Positions 50,634 to 58,913 of a stretch of DNA of 64,000 nt are shown here, piece after piece. The first letter of the stretch is position 1, and each line of letters starts with the position of its first letter. Both the position numbers and the translations under genes were made by a program. The DNA comes from CAWDZK01 sp963807005. GTDB taxonomy: Bacteria; Actinomycetota; Actinomycetes; JACCUZ01. Below the pieces are notes generated by a model. It worked only from the letters and a program-made list of their open reading frames with translations. It did no database searches and had not been told where the DNA came from. The stretch is from NCBI GenBank assembly GCA_963807005.1, contig CAWDZK010000002.1, forward strand, positions 118,874 through 182,873, read 5' to 3'.

Positions 50634-50662
50634 GGCCGGCTCGGCTCTACTGGCGCGGTCAC
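50630..50662 (-). CDS. Ten-codon upstream ORF (possible leader peptide)
   Basis: GTG ACC ... CCG TGA encodes VTAPVEPSRP. It has a well-placed GGAGAGG ribosome-binding site, and its TGA overlaps the GTG start of the FAD monooxygenase (GTGA), whose own upstream region has no ribosome-binding site. It may be a leader peptide that couples translation, or the true N-terminus of the protein if one base is missing. Confidence 0.4.
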   Translation of the reverse strand: MTAPVEPSRP

Positions 50663-50858
50663 GGTCGTCCTCTCCTGCAGCGGGAGCCGGGTCGGCTCCG
50701 ACGACGGCAAGTTACGAGCCGCTTCTTCCCTGGATCTTCCCGGTGCCGGCCGCGGCCGGGGTGGGACGACCGGGACAGGTGGAAGGCCGGCGGAAGCACG
50801 GGTCGCGACTCTGCTCGCGGCGAAGGGAACTGGCCCTCGCCACACCTGGAGGAGTTCC

Positions 50859-51299
50859 ATGTCCCACCTCAGCACCGCCGTCACCGACGGCGCACCCGGC
50901 GCGGCCGTCATGGCGCTGGGCCCGATCAGCCATGTTGCGCTGACCGTGCGCGACCTGGCCGTCAGCGTCCCCTGGTACCAGCAGGTGATCGGCTCCGAGC
51001 CGGTCCTCGACGAGGACACCGGACCGTTCCGGCACGTCGTCTTCGCCGTCGGCGGAACCCTGCTCGGCCTGCACGAGTTCCCGGGGGGAGGCCCGGTCGG
51101 CACGTTCGACCCGCGCCGGCCGGGGCTCGACCACGTCGCCTTCTTCGCGCCCGACCGGGCAACGCTCGCCGCCTGGCGCCAGCGGTTGGTGAGCCTGGAC
51201 GTCGAGACCGGCGACATCAACGACGCCCACTACGGGTCGGGGCTGGCGTTCAAGGACCCTGACGGGCTCGCGCTCGAGATCTTCTGCGCGCCCGCCTGA
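50859..51299 (+). CDS. VOC (glyoxalase/dioxygenase superfamily) protein
   Basis: A 146-aa protein with the beta-alpha-beta-beta-beta repeats of the vicinal-oxygen-chelate fold. Metal-type ligands appear in ISHVALTVRDLAVSVPWYQQ (His near residue 29), PGLDHVAFFAPD (His) and FKDPDGLALEIFCAPA (Glu near the end). The substrate is unknown. A strong GGAGGAG precedes the ATG. Confidence 0.83.
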   Translation: MSHLSTAVTDGAPGAAVMALGPISHVALTVRDLAVSVPWYQQVIGSEPVLDEDTGPFRHVVFAVGGTLLGLHEFPGGGPVGTFDPRRPGLDHVAFFAPDRATLAAWRQRLVSLDVETGDINDAHYGSGLAFKDPDGLALEIFCAPA

Positions 51300-51441
51300 C
51301 GTGGCCGGCATGAGCGGCTTCGCCCCATCCGGGCGGCACCGCTCGACGAGGACCCTGCGCCGCCGGCGACCCCGACCGGGTCACCGGCGGCGCAGGGCGA
51401 CGACCCGGAGACCCGGCAGCGGCCCGACGGGCACCTCGGCA

Positions 51442-51447
51442 TAGCGT
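51442..51447 (+). promoter_or_regulatory. -10 box of leaderless NAD(P)-binding gene
   Basis: TAGCGT ends 6 nt before the ATG at 51454. Confidence 0.55.
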
Positions 51448-51453
51448 GCAGAC

Positions 51454-52131
51454 ATGCGCGTCGCCATCGCGGGAGCCCACGGTCAGATCGCCCTGCGCCT
51501 CGGCCGGCTGCTCGCCGGGCGCGGCGACCAGGTGGTCGGCCTGGTCCGCAACCCCGACCACCGCTCCGACCTGCAGGCCGCGGGAGTCGACCCGATCGTG
51601 CTCGACCTCGAGGACGCGTCCGTCGACCAGGTCGCACGGGCGGTCGCGGGTGCCGACGCGGTCGTCTTCGCCGCCGGCGCCGGACCGGGCAGCGGCGCGG
51701 CCCGGAAGGACACAGTCGACCGTGGGGCAGCAGCCCTGCTGGCCGACGCCGCAGAGCGGGCCGGCGTACGGCGGTACCTGCTGGTGTCGTCGATGGGTGC
51801 GGACTCGGTCCGGGACGGGGCAACCCCGGACGGGATGGACGAGACCTTCGCGGTCTACCTGAAGGCCAAGCTCGCTGCCGAGGACGACCTGCGCGCGCGG
51901 GACCTCGCCTGGACGGTGCTTCGGCCGGGTGGGCTCACCGACGACGCGGGCAGCGGGCGGGTGGCTCTCGCCGAGCACGTGGACCGCGGGAAGGTCCCGC
52001 GCGACGACGTGGCTGCGGCGCTCGTCGCACTGCTGGACGAGCCGGGGACGGCCGGGCTCGTGCTGGAGCTTGTCGGCGGCGACACAGCTGTCGAGGACGC
52101 GGTCCGGGAGCTGACCGCGCCACCGCGCTGA
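51454..52131 (+). CDS. NAD(P)H-binding SDR-like protein (NmrA/YwnB-type)
   Basis: A 225-aa Rossmann protein. The nucleotide motif is VAIAGAHGQIALRLGRLLAG (residues 3-22), followed by VVGLVRNPDHRSDLQ, an Arg that favours NADP, and AGADAVVFAAGAGPGSGAAR. The ending DDVAAALVALLDEPGTAGLV with a YLLVSSMGADSVRDGAT segment is typical of atypical SDRs of the NAD(P)H-binding_10 family. These act as redox sensors or reductases; the exact role is unknown. Leaderless by the TAGCGT box. Confidence 0.87.
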   Translation: MRVAIAGAHGQIALRLGRLLAGRGDQVVGLVRNPDHRSDLQAAGVDPIVLDLEDASVDQVARAVAGADAVVFAAGAGPGSGAARKDTVDRGAAALLADAAERAGVRRYLLVSSMGADSVRDGATPDGMDETFAVYLKAKLAAEDDLRARDLAWTVLRPGGLTDDAGSGRVALAEHVDRGKVPRDDVAAALVALLDEPGTAGLVLELVGGDTAVEDAVRELTAPPR

Positions 52132-52188
52132 CCGGATCGGGTCGACGCCGGGCACTCGTCAGACGAGTGCGTGGTCGGGCACCGGGCC

Positions 52189-53108
52189 CTACGCGTGGGA
52201 ACGGGCGGGGCTCCGGAACATCAGCAGACCGACCACCAGGAGGATCAGCCCGAGGACGAGGGCACCCAGCGGGATCCAGGTGGTCACCAGCGCGAGCTGG
52301 TTCCGACCGTCCTTCGCCCGCTGCGCCGAGTCCGCCACGTTGTCGGCGGTGAAGGTCAGCTCGAGGTCGAGCAGGGTCACCACCTCGCTGCCGTCCGGGC
52401 CACGCAGCGTCTGCTTCTGCTGCTCCTGTCCCTTGACGATGACCCCGGTCACCGGCTCGACCCAGAGCGTGCGCGTGTTGCCGTAGAACCTGGGCAGCGT
52501 CACCGTGGGCGCGGGCTGACCGAGCAGCGCACCTGGGACGTCGACCGTGCTGGTCTGGGTGGGCTCGATGGTCTGCTGGAACCGGTAGACGGTGAGACCC
52601 TCGAGCTTCTCCTCGCCCTGGAACTCGATCGGCGCCGCGGCCCGCAGGGTCGTGTCGAAGTAGTCGTAGGTCTGCTTCTTGGTGTCGAACGGGAACTTGT
52701 AGGGGTAGATCGCCTTCACGTCGCCGACCGGCTCGCCCCCGACTGCCGCGTCACAGCAGTTCACGAGCTCGGACGTGTGGCCGTCGAACGCCAGCCGGGT
52801 CTCGAGCGAGTCGATGGTGGACCCGGTCGGACCCTTCAGCTCCTGGGTCGTGCCGTAGACGACGGTGTCACCCGTGCTGGCGTCGGGTCGGGCGTCACCT
52901 CCCGGTTGAACGTCAACGGGACGTTCTGGACCGGCTGCCCGGTGGCCAGGTCGAACAGCACCGCGGCTGTGCCCTCGGCCGGCGACGAGAACGACTCGTC
53001 GGTCGGCGCCGTGGCCAGCTGCGGCGCGACGTACCACCGCATGACCGGAGCCGCGACCACCAACAGCAGACCGAGCACCAGGACCACAACACCGAGACTT
53101 CGACGCAT
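52189..53108 (-). CDS. DUF3068 (PorA-like) membrane protein, apparent frameshift
   Basis: A protein of about 306 aa with a transmembrane segment at each end. The N-terminus from the ATG at 53108 is MRRSLGVVVLVLGLLLVVAA with WYVAPQLATAPTD, as in the DUF3068 family. The frame then changes near 52885-52900, and the remainder continues as STGDTVVYGTTQELKGPTGS, a large extracytoplasmic domain, and a C-terminal helix LGALVLGLILLVVGLLMF. Inserting one base restores a continuous protein. The family is found in actinobacteria and includes members annotated as porin PorA-like. The ATG has a GAGGAGGGG ribosome-binding site. Confidence 0.78.
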
Positions 53109-53381
53109 GTCCCCAACCCCTCCTCGAAAGGCACGGCGGCCGGCAGACCACTGGCCCCGATCTTGCCCTCCGGCCGACCTCCCGGCCATGGAGCCGACGG
53201 ACGGCAGGACGAAGGTCCCGCACAGTCGGTCGCAACGTCCCGACGGCTCAGGAGGCCGCCAGCACGGTTCACAACGCCTGTTGACGCGTCGCTGCCGGAG
53301 AACCAGTTCGGTCAGATGACCTCAGTGATTCCGGTCGCGATGCACCTGCGGCGTCTGCGGAAGGTACGCTGCGGCGCCCGG
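53109..53381. other. Intergenic region between DUF3068 and acetamidase genes
   Basis: A 273-nt region downstream of the acetamidase stop and upstream of the DUF3068 ATG, both on the minus strand. It presumably holds the DUF3068 promoter. I see no ORF, hairpin or operator I would support. Confidence 0.5.
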
Positions 53382-54424
53382 TCAGCGTTGTGCCAGATAG
53401 CGCCGACCGGCGTCCCTCAGGCGCGCGTGGACGCCGCCGTAGGCCGTCGCCCCGAGCGCCCACTGCTTGTCCAGCTTCGCGACGAAGGTGTAGTTCGGGT
53501 CGCAGACGTTGGCCACGGGTGCCTCGCCGGCCTGGCTGACCAGCTGGTAGGCATCCAGCTCGTCCAGGCCGGTCAGCGCCGACATCCAAGTGACCAGGTC
53601 GTGCTGGCTGACCCGGTAGGCGTCCTCCAGCGGCCTGGTCGAGCCGGTCGACATCAGCGCGTCGTCGGTCTCGAACCGCGGCCACGCGGTCGGGCCGCCG
53701 GCGTCACCCGCCTTGACCAGGTCGATCACCATCACGGTGTTCATCGCAGCCTCGACCGCCGTGCCGCATACCTCACCCTGGCCCTGCCGGGCGTGACCGT
53801 CGCCCAGGGCGAACATGGCGCCTTCCTGGCCCACACCGAAGTACACGGTGGTCCCCGCGCGCAGCTCGGGACTGTCCATGTTTCCGCCGTGGGCGTCGGG
53901 CACGATCGACTGCCGCGCCTCGAAGCCGGCCGGCGCGACCCCGACGGTCCCATGCATCGGGTCCATCGGCAGCTCGAGGACGTGGTCGCTCCGGGTGGCC
54001 CGGTACGTGACCGTCCGCGCCTCGCGGTCGAGCTCGTACACCCACACCCGCTCGGCCAGCGGGGGCTGCAACGAGGCCGTGGTGTGTGTGGATGTCAGGG
54101 CACCGAAGTGCGGGAAGGTGGCGGACACCGCCCAGTCGCGGGCCGGCTCGATGCTGACGAAGTGCACCGCGAGCGTGTCGCCCGGCTCCGCGCCCTCGAC
54201 GTGGAAGGGGCCGGTCACCGGGTTCAGGAAGGGGAACTCGCACACCTCGGAGGGCAGGGTGTCCGGCCCGGTCACCAGGCCCCCGAAGCAGTCCTCCGTG
54301 TACACCTCGAGGACCGAGCCAGGCCGGATCCGGCGGACCGGCTCCCCACGTCCGAACGCCCATGACCACTCGCTCTGTCCGGGCGATAGGTGACGACCTC
54401 CAGGTCACTGGCCGTGATGCTCAT
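53382..54424 (-). CDS. Acetamidase/formamidase family protein, apparent frameshift
   Basis: A metal-type amidohydrolase of about 346 aa. The N-terminus (MSITASDLEVVTYRP) is in the frame of the ATG at 54424; from about 54378 the frame changes and the expected family sequence QSEWSWAFGRGEPVRRIRPG, VLEVYTEDCFGG continues to the end. The core has FPFLNPVTGPFHVEGAEPGD, DTLAVHFVSIEPARDWAVSA, HGGNMDSPELRAGTTVYFGV and ALGDGHARQGQGEVCGTAVE, typical of the FmdA_AmdA family. The ATG overlaps the APC permease stop by 4 nt (ATGA), so the repaired gene is a clean operon member. It likely hydrolyses a short-chain amide to ammonia. Confidence 0.87.
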
Positions 54425-55887
54425 CGGCGGATCTCCTCGCCCGCACCGGCGCCGGTTCCCTCGGTGTGCGCCTGGTCCAGGCCGCCCAGCTGCGGTCGTC
54501 GGCCGCGGGCATAGGCGACGATCACGATGGCGACGCCGACGGCCAGCCAGATGAAGCCGAGGCGCTGCGCGGCGACATTCGCCTTGATGACGGTGAACAG
54601 GATGATGACGAAGCCCAGCACCGGGGACACGACATGCCGCCAGGGGTTGACCGCGCCGTCGCCGCGCCGGACCGCGAAGTGGTTGACCACAGCGACGTGC
54701 AGTAGAAGGAACGCCGACAGCGCTCCGAAGTTCACCAGCGTCGAGAGCAGCGTGATGCCGTCGGCGCGCTGGGCGAACCAGATCCCGACGCCGACCGAGA
54801 TCGCGGCGACGAGCAGGGTGGCGTTGACCGGCACCCGGTGCCTGGGGTCGACCTTGGCCAGGAAGGACGGCAGCTGCCGGTCCCGAGCCATGGAGAAGAG
54901 CAGCCGGCTGGTGGCGGCCTGCGCGACCAGGGCGTCGGCGAAGCCCCACGCAATCGCGGTGGCGACCGCGGTCAGCACCCCGAGCCAGTGACCGCCGGCG
55001 ACCTCGGCGGCATCGTAGAACGCGGTGCCCGCCCCGTCGCCCTCACTGATCAGCCTGCCGGGGTCGGCGACGAAGAGTGAGGCGACCCAGGTCTGGACGA
55101 CGAACAGGACTCCGGCGAGGCCCAGGGCCGCCAGGGTCGCTCGCCCGACGACGCGGTTGTCACCCGTTGTTTCTTCGGAGAGCGTCGAGATGGCGTCGAA
55201 GCCGAGGAAGCTGAGGACAGCGACCGACACCGCGGTGAGGACCGTGCCTGCGGCAAAGGTGTCCGAGTTGAACAGCGGCTCGATCCCCTGACCGTTCCCC
55301 TTGCCGGAAGCGAGGGCGATGAAGCCGATCGCGAGGAAGATCGCGAGCACGACGAGCTCGGCCACGAGCATGAACTTGTTGACCCGCGCCGTGATGGTGA
55401 TGCCGGCGTAGTTCACCCACGTGTTCAGGACGATGAACCCGATGACCCACGCCCAGACCGGGATGCCGGGGACGAACGAGTTCATCGCGACGCCCGCCAC
55501 GATGTAGAGCAGGGCCGGGACCAGGATGTAGTCGAGCAGGATCATCCAGCCGCCGAGGAACCCCGCGGTGGGATGCAGGCCGCGCCCCGCGTAGGAGTAC
55601 ACCGACCCGGCGACGGGGAACGCCCGCGACATGGAGGCGTAGGACAGCGCGGTGAACGTCATGGCCACACCACCGACGATGTACGCCAGCGCCGGCATTC
55701 CGCCGGAGGCGGAGTAGACGCTGCCGAAGATGCCGAAGGGCGCGATCGGCACCATGAAGATCAGGCCGTAGACCAAGAGGTCCGTGAAGCTCAGCGACCG
55801 GCTGAGCTCCTGCTTGTACCCGAAGCGCTCGACTCCGTGACCGTCCGTGCCCGCGGCGGTTCCCGGGGCACCAGGGCTGCTGTCCAT
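54421..55887 (-). CDS. APC family amino acid/amine permease
   Basis: A 488-aa permease with about 12 transmembrane helices. It begins with a soluble stretch, then the APC signature region SFTDLLVYGLIFMVPIAPFG. Further recognisable segments are VAMTFTALSYASMSRAFPVA and FLGFDAISTLSEETTGDNRV, the latter containing the E-E-x-T motif of APC transporters. The ATG at 55887 has a GAGGAGGA ribosome-binding site; the longer open frame upstream is unlikely. It is translationally coupled to the acetamidase gene, so amide or amino-acid uptake and hydrolysis are likely linked. Confidence 0.88.
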   Translation of the reverse strand: MDSSPGAPGTAAGTDGHGVERFGYKQELSRSLSFTDLLVYGLIFMVPIAPFGIFGSVYSASGGMPALAYIVGGVAMTFTALSYASMSRAFPVAGSVYSYAGRGLHPTAGFLGGWMILLDYILVPALLYIVAGVAMNSFVPGIPVWAWVIGFIVLNTWVNYAGITITARVNKFMLVAELVVLAIFLAIGFIALASGKGNGQGIEPLFNSDTFAAGTVLTAVSVAVLSFLGFDAISTLSEETTGDNRVVGRATLAALGLAGVLFVVQTWVASLFVADPGRLISEGDGAGTAFYDAAEVAGGHWLGVLTAVATAIAWGFADALVAQAATSRLLFSMARDRQLPSFLAKVDPRHRVPVNATLLVAAISVGVGIWFAQRADGITLLSTLVNFGALSAFLLLHVAVVNHFAVRRGDGAVNPWRHVVSPVLGFVIILFTVIKANVAAQRLGFIWLAVGVAIVIVAYARGRRPQLGGLDQAHTEGTGAGAGEEIRR

Positions 55888-55924
55888 GCCGTCCTCCTCG
55901 TGGCGTGCGGGTGCGCGCCGACGG

Positions 55925-55930
55925 AGGCTA
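55925..55930 (-). promoter_or_regulatory. -10 box of the permease-acetamidase operon
   Basis: On the minus strand TAGCCT lies about 37 nt upstream of the permease ATG. The AT-rich inverted repeat at 55944-55960 sits where the -35 region would be. Confidence 0.4.
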
Positions 55931-55943
55931 GTCCCGAACATCT

Positions 55944-55960
55944 GAAATGGAAAGTATTTC
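55944..55960. promoter_or_regulatory. AT-rich inverted repeat GAAAT-N7-ATTTC
   Basis: A perfect 5-bp inverted repeat in an unusually AT-rich patch overlaps the -35 region of the permease-acetamidase promoter. It is a candidate operator for the amide-responsive regulator. Confidence 0.4.
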
Positions 55961-55965
55961 GCTGG

Positions 55966-57057
55966 TCAGGCCTGCATCCGTTCCAGCCCGGCGACCACCT
56001 GCAGGTCGAGGCCCTCGGCCCGGGCCAGGTACACCCGTTGGGCGACGTGGGTGCCGGCGACCGTGCGGTGGCCCCGCGCCCCGGTGAACGAGGCGCCGGG
56101 ACCGGCCGCCGCCAGGTCGGGAACGGCCAGCGACCGGGCCCGGCGCACCAGCGCCTCGAGGGCCAGGACGCCCTCGTAGGTGGACTGCCCGTGCGCGTTG
56201 AGCGCCGGCGCCTCGTCGCCGTACGCGGCGACGTAGCGGCCGAGGAACGACAGTGAGTCGTCGGTCGCCAGGGAGGCGAAGTACCCCATGGCGGCGTAGA
56301 GGTCCCCGGAGTCGTCGCCTCCCATGCCCAGCAGGACGTTCTCCTCGAGACTGGTGGACAGCCGTACCAGCCCCGCGGCGCCGGCGTGCTCGCTCAGCCC
56401 CCGATGGAGGGCCACCTGGTCGGCGCCTACCAGGCTGAGCAGCACGGCATCGGCGCCGGACCGGACCACGGCGTCCACGACGGCGGCGAAGTCCGTCGTC
56501 CCGAGCGGCACGAACCGCTCGCCGACGACCTCTCCCCCGCACCTGCGCAGGTACGCCGCCGCCCCGAGGTGGGTCAGCCGCGGCCAGACGTAGTCGTTGC
56601 CCAGGAGGAACCACCGTCGGGCCCGACGGCGCACCACGAGGTGGTCGAGGACCGGACGGAGCTGCTGGTCGGGCGTCTCTCCGACGAGGAAGACCCCTGG
56701 AGTGCGTTCGCCGCCCTCGTACGGCGGCGTGTACACGTAGGGCACCCGGCCGCGCAGCCGTCGGCCGATCGCGACCCGGACGTCGCTGGTGTGCATCCCG
56801 ACCACCGCCTGCACCTCCCGCCGGTCCAGGCGGGCAGCGACTTCTCTGGCGACGTCCTCCGGGTCCCTGCCGCCGTCGACGACGTCGAGCTGGACCTCCC
56901 GGCCGAGCAGGCCGCCGCGCGCGTTCACCTCGTCCGCCGCGAGGCGCGCACACGCCAGCGCCGACGGTCCGCAGAGTCCTAGAGAGCCGCTCAACGGCAC
57001 GACTGCGGCGACGCGGACGACGTCGTCTTGTCGCGCCAGTTCCTCAGCGGGAGGCAT
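55966..57057 (-). CDS. AmiC/UrtA-like ligand-binding protein without signal peptide
   Basis: A 363-aa two-lobed periplasmic-binding-protein fold of the AmiC/UrtA/LivJ group. Blocks are VRVAAVVPLSGSLGLCGPSA, VVDGGRDPEDVAREVAARLD, VQAVVGMHTSDVRVAIGRRL and WFLLGNDYVWPRLTHLGAAA. There is no signal peptide or lipobox: the protein begins MPPAEELARQDD directly before the first strand. A cytoplasmic role is therefore likely, as for AmiC, the amide sensor that controls amidase operons in Pseudomonas. The neighbours are an acetamidase, an APC permease and a divergent MarR regulator. AAGGAG precedes the ATG. Confidence 0.85.
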   Translation of the reverse strand: MPPAEELARQDDVVRVAAVVPLSGSLGLCGPSALACARLAADEVNARGGLLGREVQLDVVDGGRDPEDVAREVAARLDRREVQAVVGMHTSDVRVAIGRRLRGRVPYVYTPPYEGGERTPGVFLVGETPDQQLRPVLDHLVVRRRARRWFLLGNDYVWPRLTHLGAAAYLRRCGGEVVGERFVPLGTTDFAAVVDAVVRSGADAVLLSLVGADQVALHRGLSEHAGAAGLVRLSTSLEENVLLGMGGDDSGDLYAAMGYFASLATDDSLSFLGRYVAAYGDEAPALNAHGQSTYEGVLALEALVRRARSLAVPDLAAAGPGASFTGARGHRTVAGTHVAQRVYLARAEGLDLQVVAGLERMQA

Positions 57058-57076
57058 GCATTGCTCCTTGCGCGGT

Positions 57077-57092
57077 CAGCCGCGGGCGGCTG
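57077..57092. promoter_or_regulatory. Inverted repeat CAGCCG-N4-CGGCTG between AmiC-like and MarR genes
   Basis: A perfect 6-bp inverted repeat lies in the 74-nt divergent region. A MarR dimer binding here could control both genes. In high-GC DNA such repeats also arise by chance. Confidence 0.35.
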
Positions 57093-57100
57093 GTCCGGGC

Positions 57101-57106
57101 TAGGGT
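57101..57106 (+). promoter_or_regulatory. Candidate -10 of the marR-type gene
   Basis: TAGGGT lies 25 nt upstream of the GTG at 57132, in a transcript with a GGAGGG ribosome-binding site. Confidence 0.35.
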
Positions 57107-57131
57107 ACGGCGCACGTGGGCAGGAGGGAAC

Positions 57132-57593
57132 GTGAAGCGCAGCGGGATCCGCACGTCGTTGGGCTACCTGCTCACCGAGGCCGACCGGCGCCTCGCCCGG
57201 GTGGTCGCCGAGCCGCTGGCTGCCGCCGAGCTGACCGTCGAGGAGTGGCGGGTCCTCGGCGCGCTCCGCGACGGGCACGGCCACTCGATGGGCGAGCTCG
57301 CCGAGATCTCCCTGCTCAACGGCCCGACGCTGAGCAAGCTCACCGATCGGCTGGCGTCGCGGGCCCTGGTGTACCGCCGGCAGGCGCGCGACGACCGGCG
57401 CCGGGTCGCGGTCTACCTTGCGGAGCCCGGCCGTGAGCTCGTCGACCGGCTCCAACCTGCCGTCGATGCCGCCCTGTCAGCAGCTCTCGACGGGCTCGGC
57501 GCGACGCGCGCCAAGCGTCTGGCCGCCGGGCTCGAGGCGCTCGTCGACGCCCTTGCTGCGACGGACGACCACCACAGGGTCCAGCCCTCCTGA
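57132..57593 (+). CDS. MarR family transcriptional regulator
   Basis: A 153-aa winged-helix protein. The MarR pattern is LGYLLTEADRRLARVVAEPL, LTVEEWRVLGALRDGHGHSM, the helix-turn-helix GELAEISLLNGPTLSKLTDR and the wing YRRQARDDRRRVAVYLAEPG. A GGAGGG ribosome-binding site precedes the GTG start. It is divergent from the AmiC-like sensor and upstream of the CtlX gene, so it may control amide and amidine use. Confidence 0.9.
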   Translation: MKRSGIRTSLGYLLTEADRRLARVVAEPLAAAELTVEEWRVLGALRDGHGHSMGELAEISLLNGPTLSKLTDRLASRALVYRRQARDDRRRVAVYLAEPGRELVDRLQPAVDAALSAALDGLGATRAKRLAAGLEALVDALAATDDHHRVQPS

Positions 57594-57677
57594 CCGTCGC
57601 GGCCAGGGCGACGGGCTCCGCGGCGGATGGTCCGCCACGGAACTGGGTTCGGTAGTCGACCTGTGATCGTCGTCGTC

Positions 57678-57683
57678 TAGATT
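57678..57683 (+). promoter_or_regulatory. -10 box of leaderless amidinohydrolase gene
   Basis: TAGATT is followed by 7 nt and the GTG at 57691. Confidence 0.55.
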
Positions 57684-57690
57684 CCGGGTC

Positions 57691-58719
57691 GTGAGCGCTC
57701 AGGCCCCGTCCGCCGTGATCCTGGTCCGTGCCGAGAGGTTCGTGCCGAACCCGGCCACCGCCGCCGACAACGCCTTCCAGGCGGTGGTCCCGCCAGGGCA
57801 GCCCGATGACGTGACGTCGGCGAAGGCGCTGGCCGAGATCGATGCCGTGGCCGCCGGCCTGTCAGCCGCCGGCGTGCGAGTTCACGTGTTCGCGGACCCG
57901 GACCACACCAGGCCGGACAGCGTGTTCCCCAACAACTGGCTGTCGACTCACGCGGGCGGCAATGTCGCGGTCTACCCGATGTACGCCTCCAACCGTCGCC
58001 ACGAACGTCGTGCCGACATCCTGGAGATGCTCAAGTCGTCGTACCGCGTCCAGACCATCGTCGACTACTCGGGCCTCGAGCCGGACGGCATCTTCCTCGA
58101 GGGGACCGGCGCGATGGTCCTCGACCACGTGTCGCGGGTCGCTTACACAGCAGTGAGCCACCGGGCCGACACCCACGTCCTGGAGCGGTTCTGCACCGAC
58201 TTCGGCTACGAGCCGATGGCCTTCGTCGCCGTCGACGCCGCCGGTGTGCCCGTCTACCACACGAACGTCATGGCGTGCATAGGCACGGAGGTCGCCATGA
58301 TCGCCCTCGACATGATCCCCGACCAGGCCCGGCGAGCGGCAGTCCGCGAGCGTCTCGCGGTCAACGGCCGCAGGATCGTCGAGCTCACCGAGGAGCAGGT
58401 CCACGAGTTCGCCGGGAACGCCGTCGAGCTCTGCGGTCGTACGTCGGACGGCAAGCGCAACTACATCATGGCGATGTCCTCCCGGGCGCGTCGCAGCCTC
58501 CGTCCGGACCAGGTGGCCGTCGTCGAGGAGTCGTGCACCATCGTGGACGTCGACATCCCCACCATCGAGCTGGCCGGCGGCTCGCTGCGCTGCATGATCG
58601 CGGGCATCCACCTCGACCGCCGGCCCCCGGGCGTCGAGCCCGAGCCCACCCCTGCTGTGGAGGCGATCGACGAGAACCCACACACGGCAGACGGCCGCGA
58701 CCTGGCGGGCGGAGTGTGA
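57691..58719 (+). CDS. ctlX: Citrulline utilisation hydrolase CtlX-type / amidinotransferase family
   Basis: A 342-aa guanidino-group-modifying enzyme. The substrate-binding motif is DSVFPNNWLSTHAGGNVAVY (about residues 72-90), then GLEPDGIFLEGTGAMVLDHV, a catalytic His in VYHTNVMACIG near residue 193 and the nucleophilic Cys in GGSLRCMIAGIHLDRRP near residue 297. This C-H-D/E pattern fits CtlX/arginine-deiminase-related hydrolases acting on citrulline or arginine derivatives. The last 30 residues are acidic and not conserved. GTG start, leaderless box TAGATT 7 nt upstream. Together with the acetamidase it points to organic-nitrogen use. Confidence 0.85.
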   Translation: MSAQAPSAVILVRAERFVPNPATAADNAFQAVVPPGQPDDVTSAKALAEIDAVAAGLSAAGVRVHVFADPDHTRPDSVFPNNWLSTHAGGNVAVYPMYASNRRHERRADILEMLKSSYRVQTIVDYSGLEPDGIFLEGTGAMVLDHVSRVAYTAVSHRADTHVLERFCTDFGYEPMAFVAVDAAGVPVYHTNVMACIGTEVAMIALDMIPDQARRAAVRERLAVNGRRIVELTEEQVHEFAGNAVELCGRTSDGKRNYIMAMSSRARRSLRPDQVAVVEESCTIVDVDIPTIELAGGSLRCMIAGIHLDRRPPGVEPEPTPAVEAIDENPHTADGRDLAGGV

Positions 58720-58739
58720 GTCTCTCGCGATGGCGGTCC

Positions 58740-58911
58740 TCAGACGACGGCGGGTTCGGCCGGTGAGAGCGTCTGGCTGGCATCCGGACGGATGCCCTTG
58801 GCCAGCAGGTAGCCGATCATCCAGAACTCGGCGACCGTGGCCGGCATCGCCAGGACGTCGACGAGTGCATCCGGCCGGTCGGCCAGCCCGTAGTCGACCA
58901 GCGCGCTGATC
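58740..58911 (-). pseudogene. 3'-terminal fragment of a DUF4386 family membrane protein
   Basis: On the minus strand the frame reads ISALVDYGLADRPDALVDVL, AMPATVAEFWMIGYLLAKGI and ends RPDASQTLSPAEPAVV-stop. This matches the C-terminal end of DUF4386 proteins (a membrane helix followed by a short tail). There is no start codon, and the 5' part of about 170 codons is missing. The fragment ends abruptly near 58911 inside GCTGATCAGC, where an unrelated, opposite-strand fragment begins. Confidence 0.65.
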
Positions 58912-58913
58912 AG

